Positions 17,165-24,383 of a stretch of DNA of 56,318 bases are shown piece by piece. Origin of the DNA: Actinomadura bangladeshensis (GTDB taxonomy: Bacteria > Actinomycetota > Actinomycetes > Streptosporangiales > Streptosporangiaceae); the NCBI RefSeq assembly GCF_004348335.1, contig NZ_SMJW01000017.1, positions 1 to 56,318 of the forward strand. The letters are read 5' to 3'. The notes under the pieces are model-generated. The model was not told where the DNA came from and searched no databases. It was given only the letters and a program-made list of their open reading frames with translations. Each line of letters begins with the position of its first letter. Positions within the stretch are counted from its first letter, which is position 1. The position numbers and the translations under genes were made by a program.

Positions 17165-17253
17165 GACCAGTGAACGCAGGCCGAGTGTTCGTGAGCACGT
17201 CTTTCGTGTGCGCGTCTTACGCGGGCACGTCGTTCGTGAGCACGGTCAAATGA
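17161..17253 (+). CDS. Putative 30-residue repeat peptide coupled between permease 2 and the dehydrogenase
   Basis: ATG 17161 overlaps the permease stop (ATGA), and the TGA at 17251-17253 overlaps the dehydrogenase ATG 17250 (ATGA again). The frame is thus tied to both neighbours. The peptide begins MRPVNAGR and then reads as four five-residue units: VFVST, SFVCA, SYAGT, SFVST, followed by VK. At DNA level these are four 15-base units from 17186 to 17245. It has no recognisable domain. It may be a true small membrane-active or partner peptide, or only a coupling device that lets ribosomes reach the dehydrogenase. Either way the repeat has kept the frame open. No independent ribosome site is seen. 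Confidence 0.45.
   Translation: MRPVNAGRVFVSTSFVCASYAGTSFVSTVK
17186..17245 (+). repeat. Four degenerate 15-base tandem repeats
   Basis: The units are TGTTCGTGAGCACGT, CTTTCGTGTGCGCGT, CTTACGCGGGCACGT and CGTTCGTGAGCACGG. The first and last share GTTCGTGAGCACG exactly. The period of 15 equals five codons of the 30-residue frame. Confidence 0.75.
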
Positions 17254-18005
17254 GCGCCGTCACGTTCGACTGCACGGGGGAGCGGGTGCTGGTGACCGGC
17301 GCCGCGGGGCTGATCGGCCGCGCGCTGGTGCACCGCTTCGCGGACGCGGGCGCCGACGTGCTCGCCGTGGACGTCGACGCCGACGGGCTCAAGGTCTTCG
17401 ACGCCGCCCCGCGGGTCGCCACGATGGCCGGCGACCTGGCCCTGGAGGAGGTGGCCGACGCCGTCTTCGCCCGGATCGCGCAGGACGGCGGCCTCGACGT
17501 CCTCGTCAACAACGCCGCGATGACGGAGGTCCGCACCCCGCTCATCGACATCGGCGCCGGTCTCTGGGACGCGGTCATCGCCGCCAACCTGCGCTCGGCG
17601 TACCTGCTGTCGGTGCGCGCGGCCCGCCTGTGGCGGGACGCCGGCCGGGGCGGCGTGATCGTCAGCCTGTCGTCGCCGGGCGGCTCCCGCGCCCACGAGG
17701 ACCAGAGCGCCTACGACGTCACCAAGGCGGGCATCGAGGCGCTCAGCCGGGCGATCGCCGTGGAGCTCGGCGGGCTCGGCATCCGCGCGAACTGCATCGC
17801 GCCGGCCAGCGTCGTCGGGGAGGTCCGGCCCGCCACCGACATCCCGGCGGGACGCACCACCGCGCCGGAGGAGGTCGCCGACGCGGCGCTGTACCTGGCG
17901 TCCCCGGCGGCGGCGCAGCTCAACGGGCATGTCCTGCACCTGGACGGCGGCCTGCACGCCCGCCTGCGCACCGACCCGGCGCAGGAGCAGCAGCGCGAGC
18001 CCTAG
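17250..18005 (+). CDS. Short-chain dehydrogenase/reductase (SDR) of the ABC operon
   Basis: The 251-residue protein begins MSAVTFDCTGERVLVTGAAGLIG, with a TGxxGxxG dinucleotide-binding turn, the acidic Asp in VLAVDVDADG (suggesting NAD rather than NADP), NNAAM, the catalytic Ser in VSLSSPGGS and YDVTK (Tyr about 154, Lys about 158). It is a classical SDR and probably oxidises or reduces the imported compound or a metabolite of it. An upstream in-frame start at 17208 is less likely because the ATG at 17250 is coupled to the preceding small frame. The 3' end overlaps the convergent secreted-protein gene by four bases, and a 14-bp hairpin lies 29 bases past the stop. Confidence 0.88.
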   Translation: MSAVTFDCTGERVLVTGAAGLIGRALVHRFADAGADVLAVDVDADGLKVFDAAPRVATMAGDLALEEVADAVFARIAQDGGLDVLVNNAAMTEVRTPLIDIGAGLWDAVIAANLRSAYLLSVRAARLWRDAGRGGVIVSLSSPGGSRAHEDQSAYDVTKAGIEALSRAIAVELGGLGIRANCIAPASVVGEVRPATDIPAGRTTAPEEVADAALYLASPAAAQLNGHVLHLDGGLHARLRTDPAQEQQREP

Positions 18006-18997
18006 CCCGAGGACGGGACGGGGCACGGACTCGCCGACGCCGGCGGTCTCTCGGATACCGCCGGCGTCGGTGCGCGCCCCGGGCTCCGCGCGGGCAGCCC
18101 GGGGCCGGCGCGGCGCGTGTTGTGCGCCTTCATGACGGCCTGGAGGTCCGGGAGGCCGCTTCCGCCGTCGGCGTCGGACAGTGCCGGGCACGCCCACGCG
18201 TCCTGCCGGCCCCATGAGTAGCTGATGTCGAACGCGGGGCGCGGGACGAGCCGGTCCCACCGCCGCAGCATGGACCGGAGCTGCCCCTCGCCCGGCAGCC
18301 GCCAGTTGCGCTCCCCGTCGTTGCAGGACTGCCCGAACGTCTGGAACACCGGGACGATCATGCGGCGGGGGAACCCGGCGCGGGCGGCCTGCCCGACCAT
18401 GGTGTCGATCGCGCCGAGGTCGCACGTCGTGTCGTCCGTCCGGCACGGGTACGGGTCGAGGCCGATGAGGTCCAGGTGCGTCTCGGACGGCTCGAGCGGC
18501 CGCATCGGCCAGTCGGTCAGCGACGCGAACGCCTTCTGGCCGGGCGCGTACCGGTGGACGACGTCGGCGCGCTGCCGGATCTTCCCGGCGATGTCGGGGC
18601 ATTCGTCCGGGTTCGGCTCGTCCGACAGGTACCACCCGTAGACCCGGTCGTTCCCCGCGAACCGCTTCACCGTGGCGGTGAACGCGGACGTGCTCTCCTG
18701 CTGGAAGCCGCCGCAGGTGGTGTTGCCGACCCACAGCAGGGCCCGGCCGCCCGCGGGCAGCGACGCGATGTCGCCGGCGTCCGGGTCGACGTCGAACAGG
18801 TTGTAGCCGAGTGCGGCCGCCTTCGCCCGGTCGCCGGCCGGCATGTTCAGCGCGAGGTGGAGCGTTCCGCTCGCGAGGGTGGCCGCGGCGGGACGGGCGG
18901 AGGCGTCCCCCGGCGAGGGGGCGATCAGGTATCCGGTGACGGCTCCGCCGAGCGCGGCGGCCGCCGCCACGGCGGCGAGATGCGTCCTCGTCTTCAT
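18002..18997 (-). CDS. Secreted protein of unknown function, possible glycoside-hydrolase-like barrel
   Basis: The 331-residue protein starts at ATG 18997, with GGGAG five bases upstream. The leader is AAVAAAAALGGAVTGYLIAP, a signal peptide or anchor. The mature part suggests a TIM-barrel: LHLALNMPAG, ALGYNLFDVDP, RALLWVGNTTCGG, VYGWYLSDEPNPDECP (an acidic pair at a strand end as in several glycosidases), LDLIGLDPYPCR and RRMIVPVFQTFG. About seven Cys residues could form disulfides. The substrate is unknown and activity is unproven. The last 40 residues are rich in Pro, Ala and Arg, overlap the SDR stop, and contain a strong DNA hairpin. Confidence 0.7.
   Translation of the reverse strand: MKTRTHLAAVAAAAALGGAVTGYLIAPSPGDASARPAAATLASGTLHLALNMPAGDRAKAAALGYNLFDVDPDAGDIASLPAGGRALLWVGNTTCGGFQQESTSAFTATVKRFAGNDRVYGWYLSDEPNPDECPDIAGKIRQRADVVHRYAPGQKAFASLTDWPMRPLEPSETHLDLIGLDPYPCRTDDTTCDLGAIDTMVGQAARAGFPRRMIVPVFQTFGQSCNDGERNWRLPGEGQLRSMLRRWDRLVPRPAFDISYSWGRQDAWACPALSDADGGSGLPDLQAVMKAHNTRRAGPGLPARSPGRAPTPAVSERPPASASPCPVPSSG
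18034..18070 (+). terminator. Perfect 14-bp hairpin after the ABC/SDR operon, inside the convergent coding sequence
   Basis: CCGACGCCGGCGGT (18034-18047) pairs perfectly with 18057-18070 across a 9-base loop. It lies 29 bases past the dehydrogenase stop. There is no T-run, as is common for actinobacterial terminators. It also encodes part of the C-terminal tail of the opposite gene. Confidence 0.5.
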
Positions 18998-19149
18998 CGG
19001 CACTCCCGGCGTCGCTGGTGCGCCCAGCGTCGCACGGACGCAGCGTGATCACACCGATACGGCGCAGAACGGCACGGGATCGCCGGTGGACGACGCGGAA
19101 CGGCCGCCCGCAATGGATGCGGGCGGCCGGTCCGGAAACGAGCGGGGGG

Positions 19150-20271
19150 TCAGACGCGCCAGGACTGGACGAGCGCGTCCAGCGTGGCCTGGTCGTAGGT
19201 GATCCCCTGCGCGGTCAGCTCCCGGGCGACCAGGTCGCCGTCGCCGTGGTGCTTGGCGAGCAGCCGGTACACCGCGTACGGGAACCAGTGGTTGTCGCTG
19301 ATCCGCTGGATCTCGGCCTCGTCGCAGACGTAGCCTTCGGCCCTGACCTCGGCGAGTGTCCCGGCGACGTCGCCGTGCCGCCGTTCGAGGATGTCGATGA
19401 CGAGGCTGCGCAGGTTCTCCGGGGACGGCGCGGTCACGGGCGCACCGGTCGTCGCGCCGTAGGTGCCGTGCCCGTTCATGCTCCCGGCCGCGGCGGCGGC
19501 GCTGACGACGGCCAGTTCCGGCTGGGGCTCGGGCGCCGGAGCCGGGGCCGGCGCCTCGGCGGTCGGCGCGGGCGCCGGGGCCGCGGCGGCCTCGACGGGC
19601 GCGCTCGGCGCGGTCTTGGGCGCGGTGTCGGTCTTGGTGCCGGCCTCGGCCGCCGGCTGCGCCGCGGACGTCCCGGACTCGAGCGCCTTGCCGGAGTGGC
19701 CGGGAACCTGGATCTGCGGGAACGGCCCGGTGTTCCGGAACGGCATCAGCGTGATCTGGTTCAGCGTGACCGGCCCGGCGATGGCGCGCGTCTGCGGCTC
19801 CGGCTGCTTCTCCTCCTCGTCCGTCTGCTGCGACACGTACCGGTGCAGGGTCCGCAGCAGGACGAACAGGCCGAGCATCGACACGATCGGCGGGACGGCG
19901 GCCGTCGCCTGGTAGGAGAACGTCTTGTTGCCGACGTGGCCGACGTTGAAGATGAGGCTGGCCGTCCAGCCGGCGAGGGCGATGGTGAGCGGCAGGCAGA
20001 AGTCGAGCCAGCTCATGATGGCGCGGCGCTTTATCACGAAGGCGTCGATGGCCAGCAGGAAGAGCCCCAGCTCCCCGACGATGATGAACAGGTCGACCAG
20101 CAGGGGGAACGATTCGGCCTTCCAGCCCCGCAGGCCGTGTTCCAGGGCCCAGTGGTAGAGACCGGCGTAGGATTGGGCGAAGCCGCCGGCGGTGGCGGTC
20201 AGGACCGCGGCCGCCATGAAGGCGATGGCCCCCCACCGTGTGATGACCTGTGCCCGGTTGGCAGCGCTCAT
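19150..20271 (-). CDS. DUF2637 membrane protein with Pro/Ala linker and conserved C-terminal domain
   Basis: The protein has about 373 residues. The N-terminal 140 hold four hydrophobic helices (WGAIAFMAAAVLTATAGGFAQSY, LLVDLFIIVGELGLFLLAIDAF, LPLTIALAGWTASLIFNVG, VPPIVSMLGLFVLLRTL), matching DUF2637, known from actinobacterial chromosomal and plasmid genes. A low-complexity Ala/Pro/Glu linker follows (about 220-260). The C-terminal 100 residues are helical (VIDILERRHGDVAGTLAEVRAEG, VYRLLAKHHGDGDLVARELTAQG), with repeats resembling a small DNA- or protein-binding fold. ATG 20271 has GGGAG 10 bases upstream. ATG 20295 is in frame but has no site. In plasmids DUF2637 genes often sit near transfer genes, but I see none here. 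Confidence 0.75.
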   Translation of the reverse strand: MSAANRAQVITRWGAIAFMAAAVLTATAGGFAQSYAGLYHWALEHGLRGWKAESFPLLVDLFIIVGELGLFLLAIDAFVIKRRAIMSWLDFCLPLTIALAGWTASLIFNVGHVGNKTFSYQATAAVPPIVSMLGLFVLLRTLHRYVSQQTDEEEKQPEPQTRAIAGPVTLNQITLMPFRNTGPFPQIQVPGHSGKALESGTSAAQPAAEAGTKTDTAPKTAPSAPVEAAAAPAPAPTAEAPAPAPAPEPQPELAVVSAAAAAGSMNGHGTYGATTGAPVTAPSPENLRSLVIDILERRHGDVAGTLAEVRAEGYVCDEAEIQRISDNHWFPYAVYRLLAKHHGDGDLVARELTAQGITYDQATLDALVQSWRV

Positions 20272-20548
20272 GCGGCGTGTGCTCCCAGATTTCATTACTC
20301 GACCAAGAGTGATCGGTGGGAGACTATCCATTTCTTTGGCGTTTCGTGGCCGATTCGCGTTACGTCTCGGTCGCATTCCCGCAGGGTCTCGGGCGAACGC
20401 GACATACGGGCGACCCCGCCGGGAGTCGAGCAGCGCGCGGCGGAGGCGGCCGCCGCCGACGCGATCGCGCCGGGAAAGGCCGGATTCGTCTGCATCGATC
20501 CCCGGATCGGGGGAACGCGGGGAGGACGACGAGAAGGGGGACGTCGTC

Positions 20549-20746
20549 ATGCCACGACCGGGAAGCCACAAGTACGACGCCGAGCGCCGCAGGCTCCGCA
20601 AGCAGCTGGAGGACCAGGGGGCCGCCAGCGACCAGGAGGCCGGCGAGCGCGCCAACGCGATGCTGCAGCTGGACGAGGACCACCGCCCCCGGCGCGCCAC
20701 CGAGCGGGGCGCCGGGCCGAAGGGGGAGCGGAGGGGATCGCCATGA
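20549..20746 (+). CDS. Small charged protein of unknown function, coupled to the esterase gene
   Basis: The 65-residue protein starts at ATG 20549 with AAGGGGG 8 bases upstream. It begins MPRPGSHKYDAERRRLRKQLEDQG and is highly charged, mostly helical and without Cys or membrane segments. The DEDHRPRRATERGAG tail is probably disordered. The stop overlaps the esterase start by four bases (ATGA), so the two are translated together. Its clean ribosome site and coupling argue that it is real. I do not recognise a family, and a small nucleic-acid- or partner-binding protein is only a guess. Confidence 0.65.
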   Translation: MPRPGSHKYDAERRRLRKQLEDQGAASDQEAGERANAMLQLDEDHRPRRATERGAGPKGERRGSP

Positions 20747-22071
20747 GCCCCGCGGTGAGCCATGAGGGGCCCGAATCCGATGACGTGCAGGGGGCGGCGC
20801 TGCCGCTGGAGTACGAGGAGGACCTCGATCCGCTCCTGGACCGGATCGGGGACGCCCGCTGCGTGCTGATCGGCGAGGCCACCCACGGGACGCACGAGTA
20901 CTACGCCTGGCGGGCCGCGCTGACCCGGCGGCTGATCGCCGAGCGCGGCTTCGCGTTCGTCGCGGTCGAGGGCGACTACCCGGACTGCCGGCGGGTCGGC
21001 CGCTCGGTGACCCTCGCCCCGGGCGCGCCCGCGGACCCGCGGGACGTCCTGGACGCCTACGAGCGCTGGCCGACGTGGATGTGGGCCAACGAGGAGACCG
21101 TGAAGTTCTGCCGGTGGCTGCGCGGCCGCAACGCGGGCCTGCCGCCCGACGAGCGCGCCGGCTTCTACGGCCTGGACGTCTACAGCCTCTGGGAGTCGCT
21201 CCGCGCGGTCGTCGACCACTTGGCGGACCACCGTCCGGAGTACCTGGAGACGGCCCTGGAGGCGTACCGCTGCTTCGAGCCGCACGGCGAGGACCCGCAG
21301 GCCTACGGGTGGAACACCGCGCTGGTCCCGGACGGCTGCGCCGACGAGGTCCTCGCGCTGCTCACCCGGCTGCGCCGGACCGTCCCGGACGCCGGCACCG
21401 GCGACCCGGCGGACGTGTTCGACGCCCGGCAGAACGCCGAGGTGGCGGCGAACGCCGAGCGGTACTACCGCGCCATGATCGGCGGCGGGCCGGAGTCGTG
21501 GAACGTGCGGGACGTCCACATGGCCGACACCCTCGACCGGCTCACGGAGTTCCACGAGGCCGAGGGCGGCGAGGGCAAGTCCGTGGTCTGGGCGCACAAC
21601 ACCCACATCGGGGACGCGCGGGCGACCGACATGGCCGCCGCGGGCATGGTCAACCTCGGCCAGCTGGCCCGGGAGCGGCGGGGCCGCGACCAGGTCGTGG
21701 CGATCGGGTTCGCGGGCGGGCCCGGCGAGGTCGTGGTGGCGCCGCGCTGGGGCGGCCCGATGGAGGTCATGCAGGTCCCGCCGCCGGCCGCCGGGTCGCT
21801 GGAGGAGGTGCTGGCGGAGTCGGAGCTGCACCGCGGGATGTTCATCGTGCCGCCCGAGGCGGACAAGCCGTCCTTCCTCACCCGGACGCTCGGGCACCGC
21901 GCGATCGGCGTCGTGTACGACCCGGACCGCGACCGGCGCCAGTACGTGCCGACGCGGCTCGCCGAGCGCTACGACGCGCTCTGCTGGTTCCGGATCACGA
22001 CGGCGCTCGAGCCGCTCCACCTGGAGGCGGCCCGCCGTGGTGAACTGGAGACGATGCCGTCCGGGGTGTGA
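20743..22071 (+). CDS. Erythromycin esterase family protein
   Basis: The 442-residue protein has the erythromycin-esterase (EreA/EreB) fold signatures: VLIGEATHGTHEYYAWRAALTRRLIAERGFAFVAVEGDYPD carries the conserved Glu/His pair (GEATHG). NEETVKFCRWLRGRN, FYGLDVYSLWESL and SVVWAHNTHIGDAR (second conserved His) complete it. Family members include macrolide-lactone hydrolases, but most actinobacterial homologues are uncharacterised hydrolases and need not give resistance. The length is normal. It overlaps the small-protein gene upstream and is followed after 38 bases by the double DUF427 gene. Confidence 0.88.
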   Translation: MSPAVSHEGPESDDVQGAALPLEYEEDLDPLLDRIGDARCVLIGEATHGTHEYYAWRAALTRRLIAERGFAFVAVEGDYPDCRRVGRSVTLAPGAPADPRDVLDAYERWPTWMWANEETVKFCRWLRGRNAGLPPDERAGFYGLDVYSLWESLRAVVDHLADHRPEYLETALEAYRCFEPHGEDPQAYGWNTALVPDGCADEVLALLTRLRRTVPDAGTGDPADVFDARQNAEVAANAERYYRAMIGGGPESWNVRDVHMADTLDRLTEFHEAEGGEGKSVVWAHNTHIGDARATDMAAAGMVNLGQLARERRGRDQVVAIGFAGGPGEVVVAPRWGGPMEVMQVPPPAAGSLEEVLAESELHRGMFIVPPEADKPSFLTRTLGHRAIGVVYDPDRDRRQYVPTRLAERYDALCWFRITTALEPLHLEAARRGELETMPSGV

Positions 22072-22109
22072 CGGCACGCGCGTGCCGCCCCGAATGTGAG
22101 GAGTCGTCC

Positions 22110-22898
22110 ATGTCCCTGACCAAGCCGCCGGGGCCGCTCGCCGGCACGCCCGGCGACCAGGTCAACTTCACCATCGACGGGCCGAAGCACCGGCTCTTCA
22201 TGCACCGGTTCCCCCGCCGGGTGCACGCCTGGTTCGCCGGGGAGATCGTCCTGGACACCGAGCGCGGGCAGTTCCTGCATGAGACGGGGCTGCTGCCCGT
22301 CCTGTACGTCCCGGAGGAGGACGTGCGGACCGACCTGCTGGAGCGCACCGACCACACGACGTACTGCCCGTTCAAGGGCGACGCCGCGTACTGGACGATC
22401 CGGGCCGGCGGCCGCAGCGCGGAGAACGCGGTGTGGGGGTACCCGGAGCCGAAGCCCGAGGCGGCCTGGCTGCGCGGCCTCATGGCGTTCTACTGGGCCC
22501 CGATGGACGCCTGGTACGACGAGGACGAGGAGGTCCACGGCCATCTGCGCGACCCCTTCCACCGCGTCGACGTGCGCCGCGCCCGCCGGCACGTGCGGGT
22601 GCTGCGGGACGGCGAGATCGTCGCGGAGACCGAGCACCCGATCGTGCTGTCGGAGACCGGCCTGCCGAACCGGTACTACATCCCGGCCGAGGACGTCCGC
22701 CGCGAACTGCTGACGCGGAGCCGCAAGCACACCGTCTGCCCGTACAAGGGCGAGGCGTCGTACTGGTCGCTGGAGGGCGCCGAGGACGCCGCCTGGTCCT
22801 ACGAGGAGCCGCTGGAGGACGCCACCAGGATCGCCGGCCATCTGAGCTTCGACCACGAGGCTCTGACGATCGAGTCGCAGCCGCCGCCCGGCGCCTGA
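22110..22898 (+). CDS. Double DUF427 domain protein
   Basis: The 262-residue protein starts at ATG 22110 with GAGGAG six bases upstream. A GTG at 22068 overlapping the esterase stop is possible but lacks a site. Two DUF427 units are visible. The first runs VHAWFAGEIVLDTERGQFLHETGLLPVLYVPEEDVRTDLLERTDHTTYCPFKGDAAYWTI, and the second repeats it as VRVLRDGEIVAETEHPIVLSETGLPNRYYIPAEDVRRELLTRSRKHTVCPYKGEASYWSL. Each carries the conserved T-x-C-P-x-K-G turn. The biochemical role of DUF427 is not established. Its position suggests co-transcription with the esterase. Confidence 0.85.
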   Translation: MSLTKPPGPLAGTPGDQVNFTIDGPKHRLFMHRFPRRVHAWFAGEIVLDTERGQFLHETGLLPVLYVPEEDVRTDLLERTDHTTYCPFKGDAAYWTIRAGGRSAENAVWGYPEPKPEAAWLRGLMAFYWAPMDAWYDEDEEVHGHLRDPFHRVDVRRARRHVRVLRDGEIVAETEHPIVLSETGLPNRYYIPAEDVRRELLTRSRKHTVCPYKGEASYWSLEGAEDAAWSYEEPLEDATRIAGHLSFDHEALTIESQPPPGA

Positions 22899-23062
22899 TG
22901 GAGGCCGCGGTCGCCGGCCGGATCGCCCGCGCCCCGGTGGCCGTCGTGACGTGACCTCCGTGTTCTCGCGGTGCACAAGGGGGCGTCCTCCGGTTTACAG
23001 TTCGGATGACCGTGGGCAGTAACCGTGGGCGGGAACCATGGCGGGGCGAAGGAGACGGGCTG

Positions 23063-23767
23063 GTGGCAGCGTACGCGGCGTCCTCCCCGCGGCCGGGGTT
23101 CTGGGCCGCGCTCGACCCCGCGCAGCGGGCCGCGCTGCGCGACGCCGCGCGCCCCCGGCAGTTCCCGGTGAAGGCGCCCCTGGTCTACCAGGGCGACGAG
23201 TCCGACCACGTGATCATCATCGAGCGCGGCTGGGCGAAGGTCACCTCGTCCACCGCGGACGGCCACGACGTGGTGCTGGCCGTCCGCGGCCCCGGCGACC
23301 TGATCGCCGAGAGCGCGGCGCTCGGCGGGCGGCCGCGCGCCGCGACCGTCACCGCGCTGTCGCCGATCCGCGCGCTGGTGGTGCCCGCCGCCCGCTTCAC
23401 CGGGTTCCTGGAGGGGCACCCGGACGTGTGGATGCTCGTCACCGGGACCTTCGTCGAGCGCATGGACGAATCCGGCCGCCGGCTCACCGCGCACGTCACC
23501 AGCCGGGGCCCGCAGCGCCTCGCCGGGCTGCTGGCGCAGCTCGCGGAGCTGTCGGCCCAGCACGCCCCGCCCGCGCCGGACGGCTCGATCGAGATCGGCC
23601 CGCCGCTGTCCCAGGAGGAGCTCGGCAGCTGGATGGACGCGTCCCGGGAGACCGTCGCGCGCGCCCTGAACGGCCTGCGCCGCGCGGGCCTGATCCGCAC
23701 CGGCTGGCGCAAGATCATCGTCGTGGACCTGCCCCGCCTCCGCGAGTTCGCCAAGGAGAGCGGCTGA
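23063..23767 (+). CDS. Crp/Fnr-family transcriptional regulator
   Basis: The 234-residue protein has an N-terminal cyclic-nucleotide-binding-like barrel (FPVKAPLVYQGDESDHVIIIERGWAKV, GPGDLIAESAALGGRPRAATVTAL) and a C-terminal Crp winged helix (LSQEELGSWMDASRETVARALNGLRRAGLI). There is no N-terminal Cys cluster, so it is not an Fnr-type oxygen sensor. The phosphate-cassette region (GRPRAATV) is fairly conserved, so nucleotide binding is possible. I chose GTG 23063, which has AAGGAG eight bases upstream. ATG 23006 is in frame but has no site. Half-sites of TGTGA type near the cytochrome b and hemerythrin-like genes could be targets, but this is untested. Confidence 0.85.
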   Translation: MAAYAASSPRPGFWAALDPAQRAALRDAARPRQFPVKAPLVYQGDESDHVIIIERGWAKVTSSTADGHDVVLAVRGPGDLIAESAALGGRPRAATVTALSPIRALVVPAARFTGFLEGHPDVWMLVTGTFVERMDESGRRLTAHVTSRGPQRLAGLLAQLAELSAQHAPPAPDGSIEIGPPLSQEELGSWMDASRETVARALNGLRRAGLIRTGWRKIIVVDLPRLREFAKESG

Positions 23768-23792
23768 CGGGACCGGGCCGTAGGATTCCCCG

Positions 23793-24365
23793 GTGAGCAC
23801 TCCGGGGACGGGCCGGGACGGCTACCACCACGGCGACCTGCGGCGGGCGGTCATGCGGGCGGCCGTCGACGCGATCGCCGAGTCGGGCCCGGCCGGGTGG
23901 AGCCTGCGCGAGCTGGCGCGCTGCGCCGGGGTGTCGCACGCCGCGCCCGCCCACCACTTCGGCGACAAGACGGGCCTGCTGACGGCCGTCGCCGCGGAGG
24001 GGTACGCGCTGTTCGCGGACGCCCTCGAAGCCGCCGGCGACGACCTGCACGCGGTCGGCCTCGCCTACGTCCGCTTCGCCGTGGAGCACCGGGCGCACTT
24101 CGAGGTCATGTTCAGCCCCGGCCTCTACCGGGCCGACGACCCCGGCCTGGCCGCCGCCCGCGCCCGCGCGGGCGCCGTCCTCGCCGCGGGCGTCCGGCAG
24201 GCGTCGCCGGACGGCCCGGACGGCGACCGGACGGGCCGCCTCGCCGCCTGGTCGATCGTGCACGGCTTCGCCCACCTGTGGCTGAGCGGCGCGCTGCCGG
24301 CCGATCTGGGCGACGACCCGGTGGCCGCCGCCGCCCCTGTGATCGAGCACCTCTTCACGCGCTGA
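23793..24365 (+). CDS. TetR-family transcriptional regulator (WHG/TetR_C_33-like C-terminus)
   Basis: The 190-residue protein starts at GTG 23793, 25 bases after the Crp gene. The N-terminus has YHHGDLRRAVMRAAVDAIAESGPAGWSLRELARCAGVSHAAPAHHFGDKTGLLTAVA, a clean TetR helix-turn-helix. The C-terminal ligand domain includes AVEHRAHFEVMFSPGLYRADDP and AWSIVHGFAHLWLSGALP, typical of the WHG subgroup. The ligand and targets are unknown. It is the last gene before the convergent cytochrome b gene, with only 18 bases between them. Confidence 0.88.
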   Translation: MSTPGTGRDGYHHGDLRRAVMRAAVDAIAESGPAGWSLRELARCAGVSHAAPAHHFGDKTGLLTAVAAEGYALFADALEAAGDDLHAVGLAYVRFAVEHRAHFEVMFSPGLYRADDPGLAAARARAGAVLAAGVRQASPDGPDGDRTGRLAAWSIVHGFAHLWLSGALPADLGDDPVAAAAPVIEHLFTR

Positions 24366-24383
24366 CCGGCCGCGCGCCGCGTC

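Noticed and set aside
17186..17245. CRISPR-like array
   Set aside because: Units are 15 bases, adjacent without spacers and degenerate; no cas genes exist in the window.
19150..20271. DUF2637 protein as a sign of an integrated plasmid
   Set aside because: No rep, tra, integrase or attachment-site repeats were seen nearby.
19018..20742. Upstream extension of the esterase frame to 19018
   Set aside because: It crosses the DUF2637 gene on the other strand. The esterase family starts near 20743, where the ATGA coupling lies.
20743..22071. Calling the esterase a macrolide resistance gene
   Set aside because: The family is broad and no other resistance or producer genes are present. Activity cannot be inferred.
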